A DNA stretch of 64,000 nt, taken from NCBI RefSeq assembly GCF_008923205.2, contig NZ_WBMS02000039.1, positions 35,686 through 99,685 on the forward strand, in the 5' to 3' direction. The notes below the pieces were generated by a model. It saw nothing but the letters and a program-made list of their open reading frames with translations, had not been told where the DNA came from and ran no database searches. Position numbers and translations under genes: made by a program. Shown in pieces: positions 7,848-16,137 of this stretch (positions within the stretch are counted from its first letter, which is position 1; each line of letters opens with the position of its first letter). The DNA comes from Actinomadura physcomitrii (GTDB lineage: Bacteria > Actinomycetota > Actinomycetes > Streptosporangiales > Streptosporangiaceae).

Positions 7848-7933
7848 GTTGTTCTGGATCTTCCGGATGGGCCATCGCGGCGCCGTGCCGCGCAAGGTGT
7901 GCGGCACGGGCACCACCCAGAAGGAGAACGATC

Positions 7934-8137
7934 ATGGCCACCGGTACCGTCAAGTGGTTCAACTCGGAAAAGGGCTTCGGCTTCATCGAGCAGGACGGCG
8001 GCGGCGCCGACGTCTTCGCCCACTACTCCAACATCGCCGCCCAGGGGTTCCGTGAGCTCCAGGAGGGCCAGAAGGTGTCGTTCGACGTCACGCAGGGCCA
8101 GAAGGGCCTGCAGGCGGAGAACATCGTCCCCGCCTGA
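7934..8137 (+). CDS. cspA: Cold-shock protein CspA
   Basis: 67 residues, a complete cold-shock domain with RNP1 KGFGFIEQD and RNP2 DVFAHYS, as in actinobacterial CspA. AAGGAG sits about 8 bases before ATG 7934. CspA binds single-stranded RNA/DNA and acts as an RNA chaperone. It lies 184 bp before a DEAD-box helicase, a second cold-associated RNA remodeller. Its long leader carries a terminator-like hairpin, which may regulate it. Confidence 0.97.
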   Translation: MATGTVKWFNSEKGFGFIEQDGGGADVFAHYSNIAAQGFRELQEGQKVSFDVTQGQKGLQAENIVPA

Positions 8138-8204
8138 CCGGGGACCGGCGCGGCGGGCGCGCCCCCGGGCGAGCCCGCCGCCGCACGACGCTCCCGATTT
8201 CACA

Positions 8205-8243
8205 GCGCGCGGCACGGCCGCGCGCACGGTTCGTTCTTGTTAG
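8205..8243 (+). terminator. Strong hairpin after cspA, probable terminator
   Basis: GCGCGCGGC (8205-8213), a three-base loop, then GCCGCGCGC (8217-8225) form a perfect 9-bp stem. It is followed by the T-rich stretch TTCGTTCTTGTT. It fits a terminator for cspA or an attenuator between cspA and the helicase. Confidence 0.55.
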
Positions 8244-8284
8244 CTCTTCGCCGCGCCGCCGCGCACGGCCGCGCAGGCGGAGCT

Positions 8285-8314
8285 CTTCCTCGGGACGCAC
8301 CGCTTCCGAGGAAG
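8285..8314 (+). promoter_or_regulatory. Hairpin that would hide the ribosome site of the DEAD-box helicase
   Basis: CTTCCTCGG (8285-8293) is the exact reverse complement of CCGAGGAAG (8306-8314), with a 12-base loop. The right arm contains the GAGGAAG Shine-Dalgarno sequence of the helicase, whose ATG is at 8322. When paired, the stem would block the ribosome. The pairing is seen directly; control by temperature or by CspA is inference. Confidence 0.65.
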
Positions 8315-8321
8315 GTTTCAC

Positions 8322-9953
8322 ATGACCATGCACCATGCCGGACGCCCGGCCGCCCGCGGCGGCTCGTCCCGGTCCCGTTCCACCGGCCGCCGCCGTCCGG
8401 CGCAGGCCACGAAGGCCGCGAAGACCGCGAGCGCACGGCGGGACGCCGAGTTCGCGCTCCCGGAGACCCGCACCCCGCCGCTGCCGCCGGTCGCGGCGTT
8501 CGCCGAGCTGCCGATGCCGCCCCGGCTCCTGGCCGCGCTGGCCGCGCAAGGGGTGACGGACCCGTTCCCCATCCAGGCCGCGACGCTGCCGGACGCCATC
8601 GCGGGACGCGACGTCCTCGGACGCGGCCGCACCGGCTCGGGCAAGACCCTCGCGTTCGGGCTGGCGCTGCTCACCCGCACCGCCGGCCGCCGCGCCGCCC
8701 CGCGCGCGCCCCTCGCGCTGGTCCTCGTCCCCACCCGGGAACTCGCCCAGCAGGTCACCGACGCGCTCGCGCCGTACGCGGACGCGGTCGGCCTGCGGAC
8801 GGCCACCGTCGTCGGCGGCATGTCGCTCTCCCGCCAGGCCGGCGCCCTGGGGCGCGGCGTCGACGTCCTGATCGCGACCCCCGGACGGCTCGCCGACCTG
8901 GTCGAGCGCGGCGACTGCCGGCTCGGCGAGGTGCGCACCACCGTGCTGGACGAGGCCGACCAGATGACCGACATGGGCTTCCTGCCGCAGGTCACCCGGC
9001 TCCTCGAGCTGACCCCGGGCGACGGGCAGCGGATGCTGTTCTCCGCGACGCTCGACCGCAACATCGACCGGCTCGTCCGCGGGTTCCTCGACGACCCGGT
9101 CACCCATTCGGTCGACCCGTCGGCGGGCGCGGTCACCGCGATGGAGCATCACGTCCTGCACATCGCCGACACCGACAAGCTGGACACGACTGTACATATC
9201 GCGGCACGTGACGGCCGGGTCATCATGTTCGTCGGCAAGAAGCACGGCGCGGACCGGCTCGTCCGCAAGCTGGCCGCGCGCGGCGTCCGCGCCGCCGCGC
9301 TGCACGGCGGCAAGTCCCAGTCGCAGCGCAACCGCGCGCTGGAGAACTTCCACAACGAGGACATCACCGTGCTGGTGGCGACCAACGTCGCCGCCCGCGG
9401 CATCCACATCGACGACCTCGACCTCGTCGTCAACGTCGACCTGCCCGCCGACCACAAGGACTACCTGCACCGCGGCGGGCGCACCGCCCGCGCGGGACGT
9501 CCCGGAACCGTCGTCACGCTCGTCCTGCCCGAGCAGCGCCGCGAGATGGCCGACCTGATGGCGAAGGCGGGCATCACCCCGCGCGTGACCGAGGTGCGCC
9601 CCGGCGATGTCGAGCTGGCCCGCATCACCGGCGCCCGCACCCCGCCCGCCGAGCCCGCCGCGCAGGGCACCGCCCCGGCCAAGGCCGCCCGCTCGGCCTC
9701 GTCGGACGCCGCGTCCGGCCAGAGCCCCCGCCGTCGCGGCGGCGGCACCGGCGACGCACGGCGAAAGACCACCGGCACGCCCGCGACGGACACCGCGTCC
9801 GGCCGGAACTCACGCCGTCGCGCCGACGCGCAGCGGACGAACGCGCAGGACACCCGCGCCGCCTCGGCGGAAGGCGCGGGCGGGCAGAGAGGCCGGCGCG
9901 GCGCCGCGCCGCAGCGCAAGCCGCGCCGCCAGGTGTCCTCCCTGAACACCTGA
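8322..9953 (+). CDS. DEAD-box RNA helicase
   Basis: 543 residues. A basic N-terminal tail (1-50) is followed by a Q-motif region (FPIQAATLP), motif I GRTGSGKT, PTRELAQQV, motif II DEAD (LDEADQM), SAT (FSATLD), VATNVAARGIHID and HRGGRTARAG. The last 110 residues are a low-complexity, Arg/Ala/Gly-rich tail with repeated PRRR-type segments, probably for RNA binding. It is a RhlE-type ATP-dependent RNA unwinder, likely helping ribosome assembly or RNA turnover in the cold given its place after cspA. Translation may be gated by the hairpin over its ribosome site. Confidence 0.95.
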   Translation: MTMHHAGRPAARGGSSRSRSTGRRRPAQATKAAKTASARRDAEFALPETRTPPLPPVAAFAELPMPPRLLAALAAQGVTDPFPIQAATLPDAIAGRDVLGRGRTGSGKTLAFGLALLTRTAGRRAAPRAPLALVLVPTRELAQQVTDALAPYADAVGLRTATVVGGMSLSRQAGALGRGVDVLIATPGRLADLVERGDCRLGEVRTTVLDEADQMTDMGFLPQVTRLLELTPGDGQRMLFSATLDRNIDRLVRGFLDDPVTHSVDPSAGAVTAMEHHVLHIADTDKLDTTVHIAARDGRVIMFVGKKHGADRLVRKLAARGVRAAALHGGKSQSQRNRALENFHNEDITVLVATNVAARGIHIDDLDLVVNVDLPADHKDYLHRGGRTARAGRPGTVVTLVLPEQRREMADLMAKAGITPRVTEVRPGDVELARITGARTPPAEPAAQGTAPAKAARSASSDAASGQSPRRRGGGTGDARRKTTGTPATDTASGRNSRRRADAQRTNAQDTRAASAEGAGGQRGRRGAAPQRKPRRQVSSLNT

Positions 9954-9999
9954 GCCCGGCGCCGCCGCAACCCCTGCCGCCCTGATCAACGCGGCGTCC

Positions 10000-10250
10000 T
10001 CAGGACCGGTCCGCCACGGGCTCGACAGCGGCGGCCGGGCCGGCGGTGCGGTCGCGGGTCGGTCCGGCGCGGCGGAGAGCCGGCGGGACGACGAGGAAGG
10101 CGGCGGCCGCGACCGGCATCGCGCCGCCGGCCAGCGCGGCGAGGCCGGGCACGGCCGGCTGCGCGACGCCCCATGACGAGCCGAAGAACGCGAACCAGCG
10201 GGGACGTTCGCGCTCCGGGGCGATCGAGGCGATCAGGGCCTGCCACCGGC
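10000..10250 (-). pseudogene. C-terminal remnant of an MFS transporter
   Basis: One frame ending at 10000 reads QALIASIAPERERPRWFAFFG, then SWGVAQPAVPGLAAL and a hydrophobic segment AAAAFLVVPPALRR: one loop and the last helices of an MFS permease. Nothing upstream continues the transporter; the sequence passes into a different gene at about 10250. The other ten or so helices are missing. Confidence 0.6.
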
Positions 10251-10251
10251 C

Positions 10252-10730
10252 TTGGAGGACGCGCTGAGCGGCGGCCCGACGGAGTACGAGGTGCAGGCTC
10301 GGCGCGGCGGGCTGACCGTCGGGATCGTCCTGTCCGAGGTGCCGCAGCATCCGGACAAGGACCCGAAGGGGATGCTGGCCGCGCTGGCGGCGCTGGTGCT
10401 GCAGCGGATCCCGGACGTGGGCAAGACCGACACCGGCATCGTGCACCAGGTGAAGTACCTGGTGTGGGGTCGGGAGGGGCGGCGCTCCAGCTCGCCTACA
10501 GCGACCCGGTGAGCGGCGAGTCGGTGACGCTGAAGAACGTGAAGCTGCCCTGGCACAAGGAGTTCCCGATGCCGAACACCGGCAGCCGGCCGACCGCGGT
10601 GCTGTCGATCACCGGCGCGGCGGCGCCGTCGACGGCCATGGGCTGCGAGGTGCTCGTCGACGGCAAGCCGGTGGAGAAGAAGGCCCCGAGCACCGGGCTG
10701 GTGTTCTGCGACGCGATGTACCACAGCTGA
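10252..10730 (+). pseudogene. Frameshifted gene with an MmpS-like C-terminal half
   Basis: Part one, in frame from TTG 10252, reads YEVQARRGGLTVGIVLSEVP and VLQRIPDVGKTDTGIVHQVKYLVWG. Part two, in another frame, reads GAALQLAYSDPVSGESVTL, VKLPWHKEF and MGCEVLVDGKPVEKK. The frames switch between about 10465 and 10485 in a G-rich run. The C-terminal half resembles MmpS-type small accessory proteins of lipid transporters. No signal peptide or N-terminal membrane segment remains, and the 5' end abuts the MFS remnant. I cannot name the N-terminal half. Confidence 0.55.
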
Positions 10731-10746
10731 TCGAACATGTGTTTGA
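10731..10746. promoter_or_regulatory. LexA (SOS) box upstream of alkB
   Basis: TCGAACATGTGTTTGA matches the Gram-positive/mycobacterial SOS box TCGAAC-N4-GTTCGA with one mismatch. It ends 21 bp before the alkB start. A TACAGT -10-like hexamer follows at 10756-10761, placing transcription start at or near the ATG, so the mRNA may be leaderless. LexA bound here would cover the -35 region. Confidence 0.75.
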
Positions 10747-10767
10747 CCAGCTGGGTACAGTGGGGGC

Positions 10768-11385
10768 ATGTTCCAAGGCTCGCTGCTGGACCGCGCCGAC
10801 GGGGCCGGCCCCCGCCCGCTGAGCGAGGCGCGGCGGACGCGGCTGGCCCACGGCGCCTGGATCGACGTGCTGCCCGCCTGGATCCCCGGCGCGGACGCGC
10901 TGTTCGAGCGGCTGCACACGTCCGTCCCGTGGCGGGCGGAGAGCAGGCGGATGTACGACCGGGTCGTGGACGTGCCGCGCCTCCTGTCGTTCTATGACGA
11001 GAACGCCGAGCTGCCCGACCCCGTCCTGGACGCGGCGAAGGCCGCACTGAACGCGCACTACGCGGCGGAGCTGGGCGAGCCGTTCCGGACCGCCGGCCTC
11101 TGCCTCTACCGGGACGGCCGCGACTCCGTCGCCTGGCACGGCGACCGGATCGGGCGCGGAGCGAGCGCGGACACGATGGTCGCGATCCTGTCGGTCGGCG
11201 CGCCGCGTCCGCTGCTGCTGCGGCCGCGCGGCGGCGGCCCGGCGATCCGGCGGGAGCTGGGGCACGGCGACCTGATCGTGATGGGCGGCAGCTGCCAGCG
11301 GACCTGGGACCACGCGATCCCGAAGAGCACCCGCGCGGTCGGCCCGCGGATCAGCGTCCAGTTCCGCCCGCGCGGCGTCCGCTGA
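10768..11385 (+). CDS. alkB: AlkB-type 2-oxoglutarate/Fe(II) dioxygenase
   Basis: 205 residues. Iron ligands are seen in WHGDRIGR (H and D of HxD) and in WDHAIPKS; the 2-oxoglutarate-binding Arg pair lies in GPRISVQFRPR. Substrate-loop residues YDRVVDVPRL and the LCLYRDG strand are typical of bacterial AlkB. It oxidatively demethylates 1-methyladenine and 3-methylcytosine in DNA or RNA. A LexA-box match directly upstream suggests SOS control instead of the Ada control known in enterobacteria. Confidence 0.93.
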   Translation: MFQGSLLDRADGAGPRPLSEARRTRLAHGAWIDVLPAWIPGADALFERLHTSVPWRAESRRMYDRVVDVPRLLSFYDENAELPDPVLDAAKAALNAHYAAELGEPFRTAGLCLYRDGRDSVAWHGDRIGRGASADTMVAILSVGAPRPLLLRPRGGGPAIRRELGHGDLIVMGGSCQRTWDHAIPKSTRAVGPRISVQFRPRGVR

Positions 11386-11420
11386 AAGTCCCCTGGTGAC
11401 CCCCGTTGAGAGGACCGTGC

Positions 11421-12113
11421 ATGACCCGCGTCGAACCGCTCGAAGCGATCACCGCGGCGACCGGTGACCTGATCGCGTCCGCCGCCCGGCTCGGCGAGGC
11501 GGACATGCGCGCGCCGTCGCTGCTGCCCGGCTGGACGCGCGGCCACGTGCTCACCCACGTCGCGCGCAACGCCGACGGCGGCACCCGCCTGCTGACCTGG
11601 GCGCGGACCGGTGTCGAGGCGCGCGAGTACCCGAGCGTGGAGGCCCGCGCCGCCGAGATCGAGGACGGTGCCGGACGTCCCGCCGCCGTCCTCGTCGCGG
11701 ACGTCCGCGACAGCGCGGAGCGGTGGGCGGAGGCGTACGAGGCGATGCCGGACGACGCGTGGGAGCGGGTCGTCGTATGGACGTCGGGTGCGCGGCGCCC
11801 CATCGCGCGGGCCACCGACTCGCGGCTCACCGAAGTGCTCACCCACCACGTCGACCTCGACGCCGGATTCGGGCCGGGCGACTGGCCCGCGGAGTACGTC
11901 GCCCGGATGCTCCCGAACATCGTCGCGTCCTACGCGCGCCGCGCCGAGGCGCCGCGCCTGCGCGTCCGCGCCACCGACACGGGCGCCGCCCACGGCGACG
12001 GCGGGACGGTGGTGTCCGGGCCGGCGTCGTCCCTGCTCGCGTGGCTCATGGGACGGGCGGACGGCCGCGACCTCACCGGCGCCGAGGGCGTCGAGCTGCC
12101 GTTCCTCTACTGA
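11421..12113 (+). CDS. Mycothiol-dependent maleylpyruvate-isomerase-family enzyme (MDMPI/DinB fold)
   Basis: 230 residues from ATG 11421 after GAGAGGA. The N-terminal four-helix MDMPI/DinB domain shows the classic LLPGWTRGHVLTHVARNADG, with His of GHVLTH and a later LTHHVDLDAG supplying metal ligands. A small C-terminal sterol-carrier-like domain follows (about 165-230). Relatives use mycothiol for isomerisation or thiol transfer; the substrate here is not inferable. The end overlaps the convergent peptidase gene by 7 bp. Confidence 0.9.
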   Translation: MTRVEPLEAITAATGDLIASAARLGEADMRAPSLLPGWTRGHVLTHVARNADGGTRLLTWARTGVEAREYPSVEARAAEIEDGAGRPAAVLVADVRDSAERWAEAYEAMPDDAWERVVVWTSGARRPIARATDSRLTEVLTHHVDLDAGFGPGDWPAEYVARMLPNIVASYARRAEAPRLRVRATDTGAAHGDGGTVVSGPASSLLAWLMGRADGRDLTGAEGVELPFLY

Positions 12114-13603
12114 GGCACGGCGGGGCAGACGGTGCCGCGCGCGGGCGCCTTCACCGAGATCAGGTAGTCGTCGATCGCGTCGCGCGTGCACGGCCCGCTG
12201 TTGTAGACGCCGTGGCCGGAGCCCGCGTAGGTGAGCAGGGTCGCCTTCGGGCCGATCTGGCGCGCGACGCTCCGCGCCCACGCGTACGGGGTGGCCGGGT
12301 CGTGGACGGCGTTCAGCATCATGACCGGCGCCTCGGCGCGCACCTTGAGCCGGTGCTGCGGGTTCGCGACGGGCTTCGGCCAGCCGAGGCACGCCGTGAC
12401 GGCCATGACCGGGCGGGTGCCGTGCATGTCCGGCGCGATCCGCTCGCTGGGCCGCGACAGCCGCGCGAACTCGCGGTAGTCGCGGACCGGCAGGTTCCAG
12501 TCGGAGCAGAACTGCGCGGTGAAGTTGTCGGTCCCGGTCCCCTCGGCGGGTTCCGCCGCGACGGGCTGGACGGGCTTGCTCGCCTCCAGCGCCGACAGCA
12601 GCGACGCCAGCTTCGCCCAGTCGGGCCCGTAGAACTGCTTGTACGTCACCACGAGCAGCTCGAACTCCGTCAGCGCGCGCCCCGGGGTCTGCGGGTCCGC
12701 GAGCTCGCCGCGTGCGGCGCGTGCCCGCAGGTCGCGCAGAACGGCGCGGACGTCCCGGCCGTGCAGCGCGCAGCTCGCCGTCGCGTCGCACCACTTGACG
12801 AACTGGTCGAAAGAGTCCTGCGCGGCGCTCATCTCCGCATCGAGGAACGGCTGAGTGGACCGGACGCCGTGGTCGATGGTGCTTTCCAGCACCATCGCGC
12901 GCACACGGCCCGGGTACGTCTCCGCGTACTCCGCGCCCAAGAGCGTCCCGTAGGAGCTGCCCCAGAAGCTCACTTGGGTCTCGCCTAGAGCGGCGCGTAT
13001 GGCGTCCACGTCACGGACGGTGCTCATCGTGTCGGCGTGGTCGTACAGCGGTCCGGTGCGCTTGCGGCAGTCGTCCCTGAGCCGCTTGTTGTAGGCGAGC
13101 GTCGCGTCGAACTCCCCGGCGCTGGTGATGTTCGGGTCGGGACGCTCGGCCAGGAGCGCGGCCGAGCACGTCACGGGGTTGCTGGCGCCGATGCCGCGCG
13201 GGTCGAAGCTGACGATGTCGAAGCGCTGCCGGATCCGCTCGCTGAACCGGCTGATGCCGGTGGTGATCCGCTGGACGCCGGAGTCGCCGGGCCCGCCGGG
13301 GCCGAAGACCAGCGTGCCGGCGCGGGCGGACGGGTCGAGGGCCTTGCGGCGGGCGATGGCCAGGCCGAACGTCGGGCCGTCCGGGTGGGCCCAGTCGACG
13401 GGGAGCCGCAGGGTCGCGCACTGCGCCTTGCCGTCGTCTCCGCACGCCTTCCAGTCGATGCCGGTGCCGGTACCGGTCCCGGCGGGCGTCGCGGACGCCG
13501 CGGGCGCCGCGTCCGCCGACGGCGGCGACAGCGGAACGGCCGCGCCCGCGAGCAAAATGCCCGCCGCCGCGCCCATGGCGATACGCCTGTGCTTGAGCTG
13601 CAT
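12107..13603 (-). CDS. Secreted TAP-like alpha/beta-hydrolase (tripeptidyl aminopeptidase family)
   Basis: 498 residues. The signal peptide covers about 1-32 (RRIAMGAAAGILLAGAAV, then ADAAPA). The alpha/beta-hydrolase core carries the oxyanion segment FGPGGPGDSG, the nucleophile elbow WGSSYGT (Ser), Asp in NAVHDPATP and His in GSGHGVYN. The C-terminal TAP-like domain ends with GPCTRDAIDDYL. Family members are exported aminopeptidases that release short peptides from polypeptide N-termini. The 291 bp between its start and the next gene hold no other gene that I can see. Confidence 0.93.
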   Translation of the reverse strand: MQLKHRRIAMGAAAGILLAGAAVPLSPPSADAAPAASATPAGTGTGTGIDWKACGDDGKAQCATLRLPVDWAHPDGPTFGLAIARRKALDPSARAGTLVFGPGGPGDSGVQRITTGISRFSERIRQRFDIVSFDPRGIGASNPVTCSAALLAERPDPNITSAGEFDATLAYNKRLRDDCRKRTGPLYDHADTMSTVRDVDAIRAALGETQVSFWGSSYGTLLGAEYAETYPGRVRAMVLESTIDHGVRSTQPFLDAEMSAAQDSFDQFVKWCDATASCALHGRDVRAVLRDLRARAARGELADPQTPGRALTEFELLVVTYKQFYGPDWAKLASLLSALEASKPVQPVAAEPAEGTGTDNFTAQFCSDWNLPVRDYREFARLSRPSERIAPDMHGTRPVMAVTACLGWPKPVANPQHRLKVRAEAPVMMLNAVHDPATPYAWARSVARQIGPKATLLTYAGSGHGVYNSGPCTRDAIDDYLISVKAPARGTVCPAVPQ

Positions 13604-13894
13604 GGATGTCCTTCCGGGAGGGACGTCGAGGGAGCTCCGCCGAGCGGCGGACGATCGTCCGGGACGGCCGGGGACACCCTGCGGCCCCGGACCGCAAGAT
13701 CACGCTAGGCCGCGCTCCCGGCGCGCGGCAGGGGGACCAGGGACGGTTCAGGGTGCGGTCAGGGACGCCTCAGGGTCGGCCGCCGGACGGCCCCGGGGCC
13801 GTTTCGCGGCGTTGCCGGAATCCGCCCGTAAACGGCGTCCGCGATTGCGGCGGACGACAATTGTCGCGAGCGCGGTCGGATTGAGTCGCGTGAC

Positions 13895-14107
13895 TCAGCG
13901 GCCGTCCAGATCTCCGTTCCGGACGGAGCGCAGCAGCGTCCGCCACTGCGCGGCGTCGAGCGCGAGCGTGCCGGCGGCGTGGTCGCGGGAGTCGCGGATC
14001 AGTACCGCCGGGCCCGCCGCCGCGACCTCCACGCATTCGTTCTTGTCGCTGCTTCTGCGGCCCTTGCGCCAGTTCAGCGCGGCCCCCGGAGCCGACCGAT
14101 AGACCAT
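13895..14107 (-). CDS. DUF397 protein of the second Scr1-type module
   Basis: 70 residues from ATG 14107: NWRKGRRSSDKNECVEVAAAG, then IRDSRDHAAGTLALDAAQWRTLL. It is a divergent DUF397 protein (WRKG for WRKS). It lies 262 bp downstream of the HTH gene on the same strand. The gap holds GC-poorer DNA and no gene that I can see. Confidence 0.88.
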   Translation of the reverse strand: MVYRSAPGAALNWRKGRRSSDKNECVEVAAAGPAVLIRDSRDHAAGTLALDAAQWRTLLRSVRNGDLDGR

Positions 14108-14369
14108 CCAGCAACCCTCCATCCGGTGCCGGCGGTGCCGCCTCGCGACCGATCGGGCCGAGGGCACCCGCCGGTGAGAAGCCAAGCAGGGCACAGCGAA
14201 CCACGACCTTGTGGAAATTTTCCCGATCACGAGTGTAAACGGTTCCAGTTATCCCGCCTACAAGGGAACACAAGATCACTCTGTGTGCTATGCGGACCAC
14301 TCGGCCCGGGGTTGGGACTGGAAGGGCGTCACCTCCCGCCGCGGTCGATTCGTTCCCCGGAAAGGGGCG

Positions 14370-15242
14370 TCAGGCCATCAGGTCCTCGGCGGCCCGGCGG
14401 AGCAGCGCGATGGACTCCTCGGCGGAGAGCGCGTCGTCCAGCAGCAGCTCGAAGGTGTCGCGGTACTCGGTGATCCGCTCGTCCTCGCCGGTGATCATCG
14501 CGCTGCTGCCCGACCGGCCCTCCAGGAACAGCACGTCGTCGAGGTCGCCGTCGAACTCCAGCAGGGTGAACGGCCCTTCGAGGCCGAGGTGCGCCCCCGC
14601 GCTGAACGGGATGATCCGGACGGTCAGCAGGTCGTCGGACTCGGCCTGGTCGGCGATGGCGCGCAGCTGCGCGGGCATGATCCCGGGGTCGACCTTGATC
14701 CCGACATGGCGCCGGACGACCGCCTCGTCGACGATGTAGAGCTGGCGCGGCGGGTTCTCGCGCTTGGCCAGCTCCTCCTTGCGCTGCATGCGCAGCTTCA
14801 CGCCCATCGCCCGCGCCTGCGGGGACACCTTGGCGGTCGCGAGGACCTCCGCGTACTCGCGGGTCTGCAGGAGGCCGGGGATCACCGAGCCGTGGAAGTG
14901 CCGGATGTAGGCGGCGCCGGCGGCGTACCCCACGTAGTTGAGGAAGTTGGGGTCGAACTCGCCGCGGTAGGCGCTCCACCAGGCGGGCTCGCGCGCGCCG
15001 CGCGCCAGCGCCTGGAGCCGCTCCTGGCGGCCCTCCGAGGTCACGTCGTAGACGTTCAGCAGGGCCTGGAGATCGGTCCGGGTGATGGCGTTCTTCCCGC
15101 CCTCGACCCGGATGAGCTTGGACGGGGACCACTCGAGCTGCCGGACCACCTGCTCCTGCGTCAGCCCCTTCTCCTTGCGGAGGCGGACGAGCTCGGTGCG
15201 CAGCAGCGCGCTCTGGACGATGGGCCCCTGGTCACTGGTCAT
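14370..15242 (-). CDS. Scr1-family helix-turn-helix regulator with DUF5753 domain
   Basis: 290 residues from ATG 15242. The HTH occupies about 15-75 (TELVRLRKEKGLTQEQVV, SPSKLIRVEGGKN). The DUF5753 domain follows, with IRHFHGSVIPGLLQTREYAEVL, VRIIPFSAGAHLGLEG and FTLLEFDG. It is the partner of the DUF397 gene at 13895. Two copies of a palindrome-like motif lie 41 and 202 bp upstream and may be its own operators. Confidence 0.93.
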   Translation of the reverse strand: MTSDQGPIVQSALLRTELVRLRKEKGLTQEQVVRQLEWSPSKLIRVEGGKNAITRTDLQALLNVYDVTSEGRQERLQALARGAREPAWWSAYRGEFDPNFLNYVGYAAGAAYIRHFHGSVIPGLLQTREYAEVLATAKVSPQARAMGVKLRMQRKEELAKRENPPRQLYIVDEAVVRRHVGIKVDPGIMPAQLRAIADQAESDDLLTVRIIPFSAGAHLGLEGPFTLLEFDGDLDDVLFLEGRSGSSAMITGEDERITEYRDTFELLLDDALSAEESIALLRRAAEDLMA

Positions 15243-15282
15243 AGGACGGCTCACTCTGCGTAGTTGTCGCCACCTCACTGCA

Positions 15283-15455
15283 TGCTACCTGGCAAGGCGC
15301 AAGATGTCAGGACGCATGTCGACACACCGACACCTGACGGCCCGTCGAGCGGCGGTGTCAAGGCTCTGCGCTTGCGATGACCCGTGAAACCGGACGATCA
15401 GAAGGTTTCGGCGTGCTGTATGTCGGTAGACTATGTTGTAATGTGCTAGGTAGCA
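15283..15455. promoter_or_regulatory. Two related dyad motifs upstream of the second Scr1-type regulator
   Basis: TGCTACCTGGCA (15283-15294) and TGCTAGGTAGCA (15444-15455) are the same element in opposite orientation with one mismatch. Each is itself a dyad, TGCTA-SS-TAGCA, the first with one arm change. The spacing is about 161 bp. Autoregulation by looping is plausible but inferred. Confidence 0.45.
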
Positions 15456-16137
15456 GAATAGCAGCAACCGCCCTGCAAGAGGGCGGGCTGCCACCTCAGA
15501 ACGGACACGATCCTGACACAGGGTGAACACGCGGCGGGGGCACCGCGGCGGCCCGGTGGACGGGACCGGGAGCGGAACCGCACGACCCGGCGGCTCGGGC
15601 AGCGCCGCCGGGCGGGCATACGGGGAGGCGATCCACAGACGGCTCTTTTCGGTAATTCCACATAGAACAGAAAGAGTCGCCCCCACCTTCGGACGATCAC
15701 CGGTTGCGAGCCAAGACGATCGGCCGGAAGGCGGGAGGCGACTCCTCGGCACCGCCGGGCACTTTCGCACCGGGTCTGCGGGCCCTCCTGCGCGACTGCG
15801 GGAACACCGTACTGACCTGGTGAAACGTGCTCCGCGGACGCCCCCAGTCTAACCGCGATCACGCGGCATGGGCCATAGGTGAACGCGACATCGGCATCGG
15901 TCCGCCCGCCGCCGGCGCCCCCGGCGCACAGGACGAATGGCGTGACCTGCCCGGAAACGCGTTTCGAGGCATGGGGTTCAGCGACATGTCAGAAAAGCAG
16001 AATCGTCCCCCGACTCTTGTCTTTCTCCCTATTCACCCGCCTTTCCCGGTTCTCCCGGGCTCCTCCGTCCCTCCTCTCCCCCACCCGAGCCTCCGCCACG
16101 CCGCCGCCGGCGGGGCCGTCCCGAAGCGGGGGTGGTG
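15295..16137. other. Long gene-free stretch before the cNMP-binding gene
   Basis: About 840 bp with lower GC than its surroundings and no frame with recognisable protein sequence. It contains the second dyad motif and a perfect 7-bp hairpin CCGCCCT-GCAAG-AGGGCGG (15468-15486). The rest shows nothing I can name; the base composition hints at foreign DNA. Confidence 0.5.

Noticed and set aside
15285..15862. Open frames of 110-160 codons on both strands in the 15.3-15.9 kb gap
   Set aside because: No conserved motif, no ribosome site, and codon use unlike neighbouring genes.
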